Shown in pieces: positions 7,538 through 16,190 of a stretch of 64,000 bases of DNA. A program made the translations under genes and the position numbers. Every line of letters begins with the position of its first letter. The first letter of the stretch is position 1. The notes under the pieces are model-generated. The model was given only the letters and a program-made list of their open reading frames with translations, was not told the DNA's origin and did not search any database. Source of the stretch: Tateyamaria sp. ANG-S1. GTDB taxonomy: Bacteria > Pseudomonadota > Alphaproteobacteria > Rhodobacterales > Rhodobacteraceae. The DNA lies in NCBI RefSeq assembly GCF_000814025.1, contig NZ_JWLL01000009.1, positions 1-64,000 on the forward strand, in the 5' to 3' direction.

Positions 7538-8907
7538 CAGTAGGAATACTCGGCAAACACGCGGGAGATATCGCCTTGCCAATCGCCATGGTAGTGATCC
7601 AGCAACTCGTCCGCAGGCACCTTGCCCGTCTCAATGCTTTCCTGCAGCGCGTTCAGGAAATGGGTCTCATCCGGGATCATACCGCCTGCCCCTGCCCGCG
7701 CACGCGCCTTGAGACCGGCATTGGAAATCGCCACCGCCTCGCGGGCCAGATCATGCATCTTGATCCCGTTGACCTCCGCCTGCAGCCCGTCGGCCGAGGC
7801 TTCGACCCGCAGCCCCTCGCGGGTCTCGGCATCCAAGCCCTTGACCAGATCCCAGGCCGCATCCAGCGCGCTCTGATCGTACATCAGCCCAACCCAGAAG
7901 GCAGGCAACGCACACAAGCGACGCCACGGGCCACCATCGGCACCGCGCATTTCAATGAACTTCTTGACCCGCGCCTCGGGGAATGCGGTGGTCAGGTGAT
8001 CGGCCCAGTCGCTCAGCATCGGCGTCTCACCCGGCAACGCAGGCAGCTTGCCCTGCAAAAAGTCGCGGAAAGACTGGCCCAGCGCGTCGATATACTTGCC
8101 GTCGCGGTACACAAAATACATCGGCACATCGAGCGCATACTCGACCCAGCGCTCGAACCCGAACCCCTCGTCAAAAACAAACGGCACCATACCGGTACGT
8201 GACGGATCCAGATCGCGCCAGACCCGGCTGCGCCAGGACTTGTGGCCGTTGGGCTTGCCCTCAAAAAACGGCGAGTTGGCAAAGAGTGCGGCAGCCACCG
8301 GTTGCAGGGCGATTGCAACGCGCATCTTCTGCACCATGTCCGCCTCTGATCCGAAGTCGAGGTTCACCTGCACCGTGCAGGTGCGGCGCATCATGGTCCG
8401 CCCCATGGTGCCGACCTTGCCCATATAGGCGTCCATCAGCTTGTAGCGCCCCTTGGGCATCAGGGGCATTTCCTCATGCGTCCAGATGGGCGCGGCACCC
8501 AGACCGATAAAGCCCACGCCGATCTCATTCGCGATGTCCATCACTTCGCGCAGATGGCTGTTCACCTCGTCGCAGGTCTCGTGGATGGTTTCCAAAGGCG
8601 CGCCGGACAATTCAAGCGCCCCACCAGGCTCCAACGACACATTCGCACCGTCCTTTTCCAGCCCGATCAGCTTCCCGCCTTCGCGCAATTCGGACCAGTT
8701 GTGCCGATCGCGCAGCGCCGACAGCACCGCCTCGATCGAGCGTTCACCCTCGTAGGGCAGCGGTTTCAAAGTGTCCCGACAATAGCCGAACTTTTCGTGC
8801 TCGGTGCCGATGCGCCAGTATTCCTTGGGCTTGCAGCCGTCCGCGAGGTACTGTGCCAACTGGTCGTGATGTTCGATGGGCCCGCCGCCGGATTGGGGGA
8901 TGGACAT
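7537..8907 (-). CDS. gshA: Glutamate-cysteine ligase (alphaproteobacterial/plant type)
   Basis: Catalyses the first step of glutathione synthesis. The 456-residue protein begins with the typical GGGPIEHHDQLAQYLADGCKP and shows GTEHEKFGY, SLEPGGALELSGAP, MMRRTCTVQVNLDFGSE, and MRGADGGPW, as in the plant/alphaproteobacterial GCL family. The length agrees with that family (~455). On the minus strand downstream of rsmE, the GNAT gene and the PH-like protein, with a 108-nt gap. It ends at the terminator at 7512-7537. Confidence 0.96.
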   Translation of the reverse strand: MSIPQSGGGPIEHHDQLAQYLADGCKPKEYWRIGTEHEKFGYCRDTLKPLPYEGERSIEAVLSALRDRHNWSELREGGKLIGLEKDGANVSLEPGGALELSGAPLETIHETCDEVNSHLREVMDIANEIGVGFIGLGAAPIWTHEEMPLMPKGRYKLMDAYMGKVGTMGRTMMRRTCTVQVNLDFGSEADMVQKMRVAIALQPVAAALFANSPFFEGKPNGHKSWRSRVWRDLDPSRTGMVPFVFDEGFGFERWVEYALDVPMYFVYRDGKYIDALGQSFRDFLQGKLPALPGETPMLSDWADHLTTAFPEARVKKFIEMRGADGGPWRRLCALPAFWVGLMYDQSALDAAWDLVKGLDAETREGLRVEASADGLQAEVNGIKMHDLAREAVAISNAGLKARARAGAGGMIPDETHFLNALQESIETGKVPADELLDHYHGDWQGDISRVFAEYSY

Positions 8908-9015
8908 GGGCGCGCTCCGCTTGTTGCCGTGCTGTCAGAGGTGCAAGCCTTGGTGCGAATTTGCGAAGGTGTCAATGCGCAGGCAGCGTGCGCGGGATCA
9001 CGAAGACCTGCGCGT

Positions 9016-9549
9016 TTACGCGCGCCCCCTCGGCTCCATCTGTGCCAAAGTCGGCGCACTGCGTTCCCAGATTAGTACAGGTGTGTCTGCACCCGCATGC
9101 AGTTTGGCCAGCATCTGTTCGGTCTTGAGCCCCGGCAGCGCGGCAAAGGCATCAAACAGCGCATCGGCCCCGTCAGCATCCACCGGAATCATCAGCGTCG
9201 GATGCTGGGGTTGGTCCAGCCGCCAATGGGGTGGGCTTTGCGCCCCATCAAGGATCACGCGCTGCACTTCCCGCAGCGACACCGAGCCGCCGGACAAAGG
9301 ACCGAAATAGATCACCTCACCCTCGACCACCTGCACGGTGCCAAGGCCCCCACCCGCCCCACGAAAGCGCCCGCGTTGCAGGCCCACCATGATCAGCGCC
9401 CCTGCGCCCACCAGCATGACCGGCGCAACATAGCCCAACACGCCACGCGCCTGCGCCAGCCACCACAGGGCGAGGATGGCAAGGGCAACACCGACCAGCA
9501 CTTCGCGCCACCGCCAAAGCGCGGCCTTGGCCTCGGGACGAAAGAACAT
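9016..9549 (-). CDS. Membrane protein with PH-like cytoplasmic domain
   Basis: A 177-residue protein of unknown function. Two adjacent transmembrane helices near residues 15-60 (VLVGVALAILALWWLAQA and LGYVAPVMLVGAGALIMVGL) precede a beta-rich domain (VQVVEGEVIYFGPLSGGSVSLREVQRV split over residues 75-105) resembling bacterial PH-type domains in layout. The start ATG overlaps the stop of the upstream GNAT gene as TGATG, so the two are coupled. A similarly organised protein is encoded at 51335-51835. Confidence 0.78.
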   Translation of the reverse strand: MFFRPEAKAALWRWREVLVGVALAILALWWLAQARGVLGYVAPVMLVGAGALIMVGLQRGRFRGAGGGLGTVQVVEGEVIYFGPLSGGSVSLREVQRVILDGAQSPPHWRLDQPQHPTLMIPVDADGADALFDAFAALPGLKTEQMLAKLHAGADTPVLIWERSAPTLAQMEPRGRA

Positions 9550-10424
9550 CAGGTCGCTCCCTTGATCGTTGCGGGTGATTTGAACAACACGATGCGGTAG
9601 GTGCCGATCCGTTGGAAACCGATGGCTTCGTAAGCGCGCCCGGCGGCGTCCGATGCCGAACTGAGGATCGCGCGCTTTATCCCGCGTGCGCGCGCCTCGG
9701 CCAGATGCGAAGCCACCACATGGCGCGCGTATCCCTTTTTGCGCGCAGTGCGGGGGACAAACACACCACCAATTTTTACGGTATCACCGGCCTCGGCGAT
9801 AAAGGTTGTCATGGCGACGGGTGTTCTATGCACATCATCAAGCAGACGCACCGCCGTACCATTTACCGCGCGTTTGGCCCGCTCTGCCGCCTGCACCCGC
9901 GCGGACTGATCGTCCATGGCAAAGCCGATGTCGCGGAGGTATTCCTGAAACCAGACTTCAAGCCTCTGCAGTTCATCTGGCCGTGTTGCACGCAGTTTTT
10001 CGAAAGGCCCCGCAAGACATGCAAGGTCCAGATCATAAAGGGGTTCTGCCCGATCAAGCCCCGTGGGAACATGTGCAAGGCCCAAGGCATTGAGGACCCT
10101 ACTGACCTGTTCGACCACGCCAGTCATGCCAAGTACAACGCGCCCTGCCCACCTGTTTCGCGCCACCGACAGATCAGAGATGCCATCGGGCATCTGCGCC
10201 ATCACTTGGCCTTGGTTGCTGAGCCCAATCACACCGCGCACAGCGCCACCTACGTCTTGTACGAACACTTCCGTGGCGTTTGGAGCCTCCGAAGCGGCAA
10301 GGCCATGAGCCGCGATATTTGACCGCAAAAACATCGACGTAGCGGCGTGCCGGGCCAGAAACACCCCGATCCCGGGCGCATCCTCTGGCCCGGCCAATCG
10401 TAAGGCGCAGGTGTCCTGCGCCAT
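9549..10424 (-). CDS. GNAT family N-acetyltransferase
   Basis: Predicted acyl-CoA dependent acetyltransferase, 291 residues. The C-terminal third carries the GNAT acetyl-CoA binding motif: KIGGVFVPRTARKKGYARHVVASHLAEA with the R-x-x-G-Y-A loop, followed by SSASDAAGRAYEAIGFQRIG. The N-terminal part (LRLAGPEDAPGIGVFLARHA) resembles a second, degenerate GNAT domain. The frame is open upstream, but ATG at 10424 overlaps the rsmE stop (TGATG) and is the natural start. Substrate unknown. Confidence 0.88.
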   Translation of the reverse strand: MAQDTCALRLAGPEDAPGIGVFLARHAATSMFLRSNIAAHGLAASEAPNATEVFVQDVGGAVRGVIGLSNQGQVMAQMPDGISDLSVARNRWAGRVVLGMTGVVEQVSRVLNALGLAHVPTGLDRAEPLYDLDLACLAGPFEKLRATRPDELQRLEVWFQEYLRDIGFAMDDQSARVQAAERAKRAVNGTAVRLLDDVHRTPVAMTTFIAEAGDTVKIGGVFVPRTARKKGYARHVVASHLAEARARGIKRAILSSASDAAGRAYEAIGFQRIGTYRIVLFKSPATIKGAT

Positions 10425-11149
10425 CACCGCCAGTCCCCGAGGCGCTGCTGCCAAACCGTCAGCGCCGCAACCGCCGCCGTATCCGCCCGCAAAATACGCG
10501 GCCCAAGCTGAACGGCATGGGCTGTCTCCATCCCGTGTAACCGCGCGCGCTCTTTCTCGGAAAACCCACCCTCCGGTCCGATTAGGATCGCCCACGGACC
10601 TGGGATGTCTGGTAAGGCGGAGGCATCCTCCGCCCCCACCAGCGCCTCGTCACAAAACATCAGATGCCGGTCGCCCAGATCAGCCAGCGCCCGGTCCAAC
10701 CGCTGCATGTCAGCCACCTCGGGCACATAGGTCCCACCGCATTGCTCTGCCGCCTCGACCGCATGGGCCTGTAACCGGTCGCGCTGAATACGGCCCGCAT
10801 TGGTGAACTCCGTCTGCACCGGCACAATCTGCCGCGCGCCCATCTCTGCCGCCTTTTCCACGATAAAGTCGGTGCGCGCCTTCTTGATCGGTGCAAACAT
10901 CAACCACAGATCCGGCGGCATCTGCAGGGGCCGGGTCTGGGCCTCACAGCGCAGGACCCCGCCCCGCTTACCCGCCTCGACCACCTCGGCCCGCCACTCG
11001 CCATCCACACCGTTGAACAGCAGCACAGCCGCCCCCACCGACAAGCGCATCACGCCAAAGAGATAATGGGCCTGCTCCCGCGACAGCGGAACCGATTGCC
11101 CCTGCCCCAAGGGCTGCTCTACATAGAGCCGTATCTTCGCGTCACTCAT
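10424..11149 (-). CDS. rsmE: 16S rRNA (uracil1498-N3)-methyltransferase
   Basis: SPOUT-class methyltransferase modifying U1498 of 16S rRNA. The 241 residues include KKARTDFIVEKAAEMGARQIVPV, the SAM-binding knot GPWAILIGPEGGFSEKE and LGPRILRADTAAVAAL, all hallmarks of RsmE. The start at MSDAKIRLYV (11149) is preferred; an in-frame ATG at 11161 would add four residues and place the gene against ubiA. It is the first gene of the rsmE-GNAT-PH-like unit and lies only 12 nt from the divergent ubiA start. Confidence 0.96.
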   Translation of the reverse strand: MSDAKIRLYVEQPLGQGQSVPLSREQAHYLFGVMRLSVGAAVLLFNGVDGEWRAEVVEAGKRGGVLRCEAQTRPLQMPPDLWLMFAPIKKARTDFIVEKAAEMGARQIVPVQTEFTNAGRIQRDRLQAHAVEAAEQCGGTYVPEVADMQRLDRALADLGDRHLMFCDEALVGAEDASALPDIPGPWAILIGPEGGFSEKERARLHGMETAHAVQLGPRILRADTAAVAALTVWQQRLGDWR

Positions 11150-11161
11150 GGGCCCACACAT

Positions 11162-12124
11162 ATGACCAACTCGCAGCCATCACCAGAGGGTCAGGTCGCC
11201 GATGCGGTGACCGGCAACTGGGTCGACGCGCTGGCGCCCGAATGGACGCGGCCCTACCTCCGGCTCAGCCGCGCGGACCGGCCCATCGGCACATGGCTTC
11301 TGCTCCTGCCCTGCTGGTGGGGCCTCGCCCTCGCCATCCTGCACGACCAGTCGCCACGGTGGGAGGATGCCTGGATCGCCATCGGCTGCGCCGCCGGTGC
11401 GTGGCTGATGCGCGGCGCAGGCTGCACATGGAACGACATCACCGACCGTGATTTCGACGGACAAGTCGAGCGCACACGCTCGCGCCCCATCCCCTCCGGC
11501 CAAGTCAGCGTGCGTGGCGCAGTCATCTGGATGTGCCTCCAGACCCTGATCGCTTTCGCCATCCTGCTCACGTTCAACACCGCCGCGATCCTGCTGGGCA
11601 TCCTCGCCCTGCTGCCCGTGGCGGTCTACCCCTTCGCCAAGCGGTTCACATGGTGGCCTCAAGTGTTCCTCGGCCTCGCCTTCAACTGGGGCGCGCTGCT
11701 GGCCTGGACGGCCCATACCGGACAACTCGAGGCGCCCACAATCGTCCTCTACCTCGCAGGTATCGCATGGACCCTGTTCTACGACACGATCTACGCCCAT
11801 CAGGACACCGAAGACGACGCCCTGATCGGCGTGAAATCCACCGCCCGCCTCTTTGGCACCCAAACGCCGCAATGGCTCCGCCGCTTCCTGATGGCAACCG
11901 TGGGACTGATGGGCATCGCGGTGATCTTTGCCGCCATTGACGAGGCCAACGTGCTGGCCCTGGTCATCGCACTTGGCGGGCCATGGGCCATGGGCTGGCA
12001 CATGGCGTGGCAGCTGCGTGGGCTCGACATCGAGAACCCCGCCAAGTGCCTGCAACTCTTCCGCGCCAACCGCGACACCGGCGCGATCCCGCTGGTGTTT
12101 TTCTGTGCAGCACTTCTCGTATGA
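11162..12124 (+). CDS. ubiA: 4-hydroxybenzoate octaprenyltransferase
   Basis: Membrane prenyltransferase that attaches the polyprenyl chain to 4-hydroxybenzoate in ubiquinone synthesis. The 320-residue protein has the first Asp-rich motif NDITDRDFDGQVERTRSRP and the second YDTIYAHQDTEDD, with about eight hydrophobic helices. No Shine-Dalgarno sequence is visible upstream of the ATG, which sits 12 nt from the rsmE start on the opposite strand; the promoter must therefore lie inside rsmE or the mRNA may be leaderless. Confidence 0.96.
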   Translation: MTNSQPSPEGQVADAVTGNWVDALAPEWTRPYLRLSRADRPIGTWLLLLPCWWGLALAILHDQSPRWEDAWIAIGCAAGAWLMRGAGCTWNDITDRDFDGQVERTRSRPIPSGQVSVRGAVIWMCLQTLIAFAILLTFNTAAILLGILALLPVAVYPFAKRFTWWPQVFLGLAFNWGALLAWTAHTGQLEAPTIVLYLAGIAWTLFYDTIYAHQDTEDDALIGVKSTARLFGTQTPQWLRRFLMATVGLMGIAVIFAAIDEANVLALVIALGGPWAMGWHMAWQLRGLDIENPAKCLQLFRANRDTGAIPLVFFCAALLV

Positions 12125-12188
12125 TTGAACCCAAGCCCCAAGCCGCGTAGACCGTAGGCCCACTCTGGATCCAAGCAAGGTTCTGCTG

Positions 12189-14108
12189 ATGATGCGATTG
12201 TCGTCCCTTCTGATCATCGTCGCGACGTTTTCGGTGGCTGCGATTCTGGCACTAGTGACAGCCAACCTGTCGGTGCAATTGATCGAGGAAAGCTCGGAAA
12301 TCGGCGTGCGCGACGCATTGGACGACGAAGGCATGACCTGGGCCGAGGTGGAGGCCGACGGCCTGCAAGTCACACTGGCAGGCATCGCTCCGACCGAGGC
12401 CGTGCGCTTCGCAGCCATCTCTACAGCCGGGCGCGTGGTCGATGCGGCACGTGTCATCGACGACATGCAGGTCGAAGCCGCCGCCGCAATCGCCCCACCC
12501 CGCTTTTCAGCCGAACTGCTCCGCAATGATGCGGGCCTGTCAATCATCGGGTTGATCCCGGCGGCCACCGACCGCACCGCCGTCATCGACCGGATCACCG
12601 CCATCGCAGGCAACACCCCCGTCACCGACCTGATCGAAGTGGCCGACTATCCGGCACCGGATGGCTGGGACGATGCCTTGGGCTTTTCCCTCGCGGCGAT
12701 GGAACGTCTCCCACGGGCCAAGGTATCGGTCGAGGCGGGCCGGGTCTCGATCCGGGCCATCACCGACAGCGCCGAAGAGAAAACCAACCTCGAAGCACAA
12801 CTGAACCGCGCCGCCCCTCCGGGCCTGCGCGTGGCCCTCGACATCGCCGCACCGCGTCCCGTGATCACCCCCTTCACCCTGCGGCTGGTCAAGGACGAGG
12901 CTGGCACACGCTTCGATGCCTGCTCGGCAGATACCGAAGCGGCCCGCACACGGATCGTGAGCGCCGCCATGTCCGCAGGCCTGACCGGACCGGGCACCTG
13001 CACCGTCGGCATGGGCGTGCCCAGCCCGAAATGGAGCGTGGCTGTCGAACAGGCAATCGGAGCGCTGAATACGCTCGGCACCGGCTCTGTCACCTTCTCC
13101 GATGCCGACATCACCCTGATCGCCGCCGAAGGCACGCCGCAGGCTGATTTTGACCGCGTCGTGGGCGAGCTGGAAAATGCCCTGCCGCCCGTCTTTGCGC
13201 TCTATGCCAAACTGCCCGAAACGGTGGACCCAAACCAGGGGCCGCCCGAATTCGTCGCCACGCTCAGCCCGGAGGGGCTGGTACAACTACGCGGCCGCAT
13301 CTCGGACGAAAACCTGCGCTCGCTCGTGGACAGCTATGCGCAGGCGGCCTTTGGCACCGACAGCGTCTATACCGCCACCCGGATCGTGGATGATCTGCCC
13401 GCCAACTGGCCCGTGCGGGTGCTGACGGGCCTCGAATCGCTGGCACAACTCTCGAACGGGGCAGTGACGGTCACGCCCGATACGCTCACCGTGTCAGGCA
13501 ACACCGGCAACCCCAAGGCCAGCACGAATATCGCAACCCTGCTGGCCTCCAAACTGGGCGAGGCAGAGGAGTTCGACATCCGCGTCACCTATCAGGAAAA
13601 GCTGGACCCGGTCGCAGCCCTGCCCACGCCGGACGAGTGCGAGGCGGAAATTGCCGGAATCCTGTCAGCGTCGAAAATCACTTTCGAGCCGGGCAGCGCA
13701 ACGATCGACGCCAGCGCGCTTGGCACGATGGACGACATCGCCGAAGTGCTGCGCCAATGCGGTGATATCCGGCTTGAAATCCAGGGCCACACTGACAGCC
13801 AGGGGCGCGAAGAAATGAACCTGAATCTCAGCCAGGCCCGCGCCCAGTCGGTGCTGAACGAATTGCGCGCCCGCCGCGTGCTCACATCGACCTATTCGGC
13901 CAAAGGCTATGGCGAGGTGGACCCCATCGCCGACAACGACACCGAAGAGGGCCGCGAAGCCAACCGCCGCATCGAATTCAAACTGATCCGTCCAAAACCT
14001 TCCGTGCCAGAGCGCGAAACAACGCTGGAATCCCTCGCCGGAAACAGCGATACAGAGGCCGAACCAAAGGACAACGCCGAAGGACAAGGGGACGATGAGC
14101 AGAACTGA
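12189..14108 (+). CDS. Envelope protein with BON-like repeats and OmpA domain
   Basis: A 639-residue cell-envelope protein. One N-terminal transmembrane/signal-anchor helix (SLLIIVATFSVAAILALVTA) is followed by several repeats resembling BON domains (for example VEADGLQVTLAGIAPTEAVRF and later GLVQLRGRISDENLRSLVDS) up to residue ~480. The C-terminal OmpA-like peptidoglycan-binding domain shows ITFEPGSATIDASALGTMD, IRLEIQGHTDSQGREEMNLN and RRIEFKL. The tail is acidic. It likely links membrane and peptidoglycan. Start may be either of two tandem ATGs. Overlaps the next gene by 14 nt. Confidence 0.9.
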   Translation: MMRLSSLLIIVATFSVAAILALVTANLSVQLIEESSEIGVRDALDDEGMTWAEVEADGLQVTLAGIAPTEAVRFAAISTAGRVVDAARVIDDMQVEAAAAIAPPRFSAELLRNDAGLSIIGLIPAATDRTAVIDRITAIAGNTPVTDLIEVADYPAPDGWDDALGFSLAAMERLPRAKVSVEAGRVSIRAITDSAEEKTNLEAQLNRAAPPGLRVALDIAAPRPVITPFTLRLVKDEAGTRFDACSADTEAARTRIVSAAMSAGLTGPGTCTVGMGVPSPKWSVAVEQAIGALNTLGTGSVTFSDADITLIAAEGTPQADFDRVVGELENALPPVFALYAKLPETVDPNQGPPEFVATLSPEGLVQLRGRISDENLRSLVDSYAQAAFGTDSVYTATRIVDDLPANWPVRVLTGLESLAQLSNGAVTVTPDTLTVSGNTGNPKASTNIATLLASKLGEAEEFDIRVTYQEKLDPVAALPTPDECEAEIAGILSASKITFEPGSATIDASALGTMDDIAEVLRQCGDIRLEIQGHTDSQGREEMNLNLSQARAQSVLNELRARRVLTSTYSAKGYGEVDPIADNDTEEGREANRRIEFKLIRPKPSVPERETTLESLAGNSDTEAEPKDNAEGQGDDEQN

Positions 14109-14421
14109 GTTTGTCATTGCGACAGCCATCATTCTCTTCATCGCGTTCTGCCTGGGCTGGTTCGCGAACTGGTTGATCCACCGCTTCACCCGCGTCGCCT
14201 CCGGCGATGTGGCAGAACTCGACCGGATGAGCCAGGAACTGCACGAGGCCGAGGAAACCCGCGACCAGGCGATCACCTACCTCCAGCAGCGCGAGGCAGA
14301 ACTTACAAACCAGCTCAGCCAGACCGAGGCCGAGTTGCGCGCCGCAATGGACGGCTTGCGCGACGCCCGGCACGAGGCCGAAGAACTCCGCGCCTGGATC
14401 GACCGCCAGCAAGCCAGCTAA
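14095..14421 (+). CDS. Single-pass membrane protein with coiled coil
   Basis: A 108-residue protein with one N-terminal transmembrane helix (FVIATAIILFIAFCLGWFANWL) followed by a long heptad-rich coiled coil (DVAELDRMSQELHEAEE and onward to RAWIDRQ). It overlaps the end of the BON/OmpA gene by 14 nt in another frame, so the two are expressed together and may form one envelope complex. No catalytic domain. Confidence 0.82.
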   Translation: MSRTEFVIATAIILFIAFCLGWFANWLIHRFTRVASGDVAELDRMSQELHEAEETRDQAITYLQQREAELTNQLSQTEAELRAAMDGLRDARHEAEELRAWIDRQQAS

Positions 14422-14487
14422 GCCACATCACCCTCCGTACGACCTACATGGCGGCACCTGCACCGTCCGCAGCCCCTTCCCTGTTTC

Positions 14488-14533
14488 AAAAAAATCCCGG
14501 GGGAGTCGCGCCAGCGACGGGGGCAGCGCCCCC
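14488..14533 (-). terminator. Double hairpin with T-run (minus strand)
   Basis: On the minus strand GGGGGC/GCCCCC and GTCGC/GCGAC hairpins are followed by GGGATTTTTTTG. It lies about 245 nt beyond the moaE stop, so it would terminate transcripts coming from moaE. The stems are GC-rich and the U-run is seven long, typical of intrinsic termination, although the GGGA spacer is longer than ideal. Confidence 0.5.
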
Positions 14534-14663
14534 CAAACAATGTCGTCGCGCCCGCGCGGCCTTTGGATCACAAACACGTCACGCAACGTGCCACACGACA
14601 CAGTGTTGCCGTCCCACGCGCCCATCGTGCGTTGCGTTAACCGCCTAAAAGGCGCCCGATGGG

Positions 14664-14705
14664 GGTGCACAGGGGGTGTACAGATGGTGCACGCGGGGTG
14701 ACACC
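14664..14705 (+). repeat. Array of four GGTG boxes phased at 11 bp, copy 1
   Basis: GGTG occurs at 14664, 14675, 14686 and 14697, exactly 11 nt apart, in the units GGTGCACAGGG, GGTGTACAGAT, GGTGCACGCGG and GGTGACACC. The 42-bp stretch matches the reverse complement of 59610-59651 at 38 of 42 positions. The period is not a multiple of three and no reading frame is present, so it is not coding. Equal 11-bp steps place each box on the same face of the helix, which suggests a multi-subunit DNA-binding site. Confidence 0.8.
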
Positions 14706-14777
14706 GCCCAAAACGGCGATTCAGCTTTATAAACAAGGGGTGAATCACCGGACGCCACGACATCCTGGTACATCCGG

Positions 14778-15218
14778 TCACCAGCGCGTCAGCGCGTCCT
14801 CATCCTCATCTCGCGCGGCCACCCAATCGGCCCCATCCGCGGTGACTTCCCGTTTCCAGAACGGGGCGCGAGACTTGAGATAATCCATCAGATATTCAGC
14901 CGCCTCAAACGCATCCTTGCGGTGCCGGGCAGCGGTCGCGACCATCATGATCATCTCGCCCACCTCAAGCTGCCCGTGACGGTGGATCACCAGCGCATCC
15001 TCCAGCGACCAGCGGGTCTTGGCCTCGGTCGCGATGTCGGTCAGCGCGCTCTCAGTCATACCCGGATAGTGCTCAATCTCCATGGCCTTCAGCCCACCAT
15101 CCACATCCCGCACGATGCCCGTGAAGGTGACGACAGCGCCCGAGACAGCACGACCCTCGGCAAAGGCTGTAGCTTCGGCACCGAAGTCAAAGGCGGCATC
15201 CTGAACGACGATGCGCAT
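14778..15218 (-). CDS. moaE: Molybdopterin synthase catalytic subunit
   Basis: Large subunit of molybdopterin synthase, which adds sulfur to precursor Z in molybdenum cofactor synthesis. The 146-residue protein contains GAVVTFTGIVRDVD, EIEHYPGMTE, IHRHGQLEVGE, ATAARHRKDAFEAAEYLMDYLKSR (in two parts) and FWKRE, the latter with the catalytic Lys. It follows moaD by 4 nt on the same strand. Molybdenum cofactor is needed by the nitrate reductase expected downstream of nirB. Confidence 0.97.
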   Translation of the reverse strand: MRIVVQDAAFDFGAEATAFAEGRAVSGAVVTFTGIVRDVDGGLKAMEIEHYPGMTESALTDIATEAKTRWSLEDALVIHRHGQLEVGEMIMMVATAARHRKDAFEAAEYLMDYLKSRAPFWKREVTADGADWVAARDEDEDALTRW

Positions 15219-15222
15219 CCGT

Positions 15223-15468
15223 CTAACCGCCTGTCATCGGCGGAAAAAACGCCACTTCCCGCGCTCCAGACAGGGGCGCGTCAAAATCCGTCAACTGCTG
15301 ATCCACAGCCACACGCAGAGCCGAGATATCGGCAAAGGCCGCGGCGTAGCGCTCTTCCTTGCCGCGCAGCTCTTCGACCAGGTCCATAACCGTACCCGCT
15401 TGAGTCTCAACAGCCTCGCGCGGGATGCCAATCCGTTCGCGGACCCAGGCGAAATAGAGCACGTCCAT
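15223..15468 (-). CDS. moaD: Molybdopterin synthase sulfur carrier subunit
   Basis: Ubiquitin-fold sulfur carrier, 81 residues, ending in the obligatory Gly-Gly (FFPPMTGG) that is thiocarboxylated by MoeB. It begins MDVLYFAWVRERIG and contains TVMDLVEELR. It is 5 nt after the pgsA stop and 4 nt before moaE, so pgsA-moaD-moaE form one transcription unit. Confidence 0.96.
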   Translation of the reverse strand: MDVLYFAWVRERIGIPREAVETQAGTVMDLVEELRGKEERYAAAFADISALRVAVDQQLTDFDAPLSGAREVAFFPPMTGG

Positions 15469-15473
15469 ATCAG

Positions 15474-16133
15474 TTACCCTTTCAAGTGCGGCATGGCCTT
15501 ACGGAAGTAATCCCACCCCGTGATAAAGGTAAGCGCCGCCGCAATCCACAGCAACCAAAGGCCTATACGCCCCGACCAGTCCGCACCCGCCAGCTTCCAC
15601 CACAGGCCCAAATGATCGGGCGCGTCGCCATTGAGGATGGCGTTCACCATCACCTGATCCATACCCCAGATCGACATGCCGAAATAATGCTCGAACACGC
15701 CTTGTGAGAACAGAACCGCAATGGCGATCATCTGCAAAGTCGTCTTCCATTTCGCAAGGTTCGTCACCTTCAAAGTCCCCGCCGTGTCCCCCAGAAACTC
15801 CCGCAGACCGGAGACAAAAACCTCTCGAAACAGAATCATGGTGGCGGGTAGAACCAGCCACGGGGACCACGACGAAAAGCCGATGATGACCATCAGCGCG
15901 ATCACCACCATCGCCTTGTCCGCGATGGGGTCCAGCATGGTCCCGAGCTTCGTCTGCTGCCCCCAGGCGCGGGCGAGGTAGCCGTCAAACCAATCGGTGA
16001 TCGCCGCCCCGATGAACAGGATCACAGCCAGAATGTCGGCGTAAGGCCTTGTGAAATAGAGGAACATAACAGCGACAAGCGGGGCAGCGATCAAACGCAG
16101 CGTCGTCAGGATGTTCGGGATCGTCCAAATCAT
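15474..16133 (-). CDS. pgsA: CDP-diacylglycerol-glycerol-3-phosphate 3-phosphatidyltransferase
   Basis: Membrane enzyme committing CDP-diacylglycerol to phosphatidylglycerol synthesis. The CDP-alcohol phosphotransferase motif D-x2-DG-x2-AR-x8-G-x3-D-x3-D is intact: DWFDGYLARAWGQ with GTMLDPIADK. The protein is 219 residues with about five helices. The ATG at 16133 (MIWTIPNILT) is preferred over an in-frame TTG at 16139. It lies downstream of uvrC, separated by a hairpin at 16172. Confidence 0.95.
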   Translation of the reverse strand: MIWTIPNILTTLRLIAAPLVAVMFLYFTRPYADILAVILFIGAAITDWFDGYLARAWGQQTKLGTMLDPIADKAMVVIALMVIIGFSSWSPWLVLPATMILFREVFVSGLREFLGDTAGTLKVTNLAKWKTTLQMIAIAVLFSQGVFEHYFGMSIWGMDQVMVNAILNGDAPDHLGLWWKLAGADWSGRIGLWLLWIAAALTFITGWDYFRKAMPHLKG

Positions 16134-16171
16134 GCGCAATCTCTAGCCTGTCCCAGCCCAAGCCGGAAGGG

Positions 16172-16190
16172 GGCGCATGACGCATGCGCC
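16172..16190. repeat. REP-like hairpin between uvrC and pgsA
   Basis: GGCGCATG-ACG-CATGCGCC, a perfect 8-bp inverted repeat, followed by TTAC; it abuts the uvrC stop codon. There is no T-run, so termination is doubtful. Sequence and position match the other REP-like hairpins at 7465 and 59498. Confidence 0.65.

Larger units (their letters stand above)
14422..14777. other. 356-nt non-coding region between convergent genes
   Basis: No convincing gene. Contents: an A7 run at 14488-14494 (TTTCAAAAAAATCCC) followed by hairpins GTCGC-GCCA-GCGAC (14505-14518) and GGGGGC-AGC-GCCCCC (14519-14533), which on the minus strand form a terminator-like structure; a GTTAAC at 14637-14642; and the four-box 11-bp phased array at 14664-14705. 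The same TTTCAAAAAAATCCC sequence recurs downstream of soxB near 45586. Confidence 0.7.
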
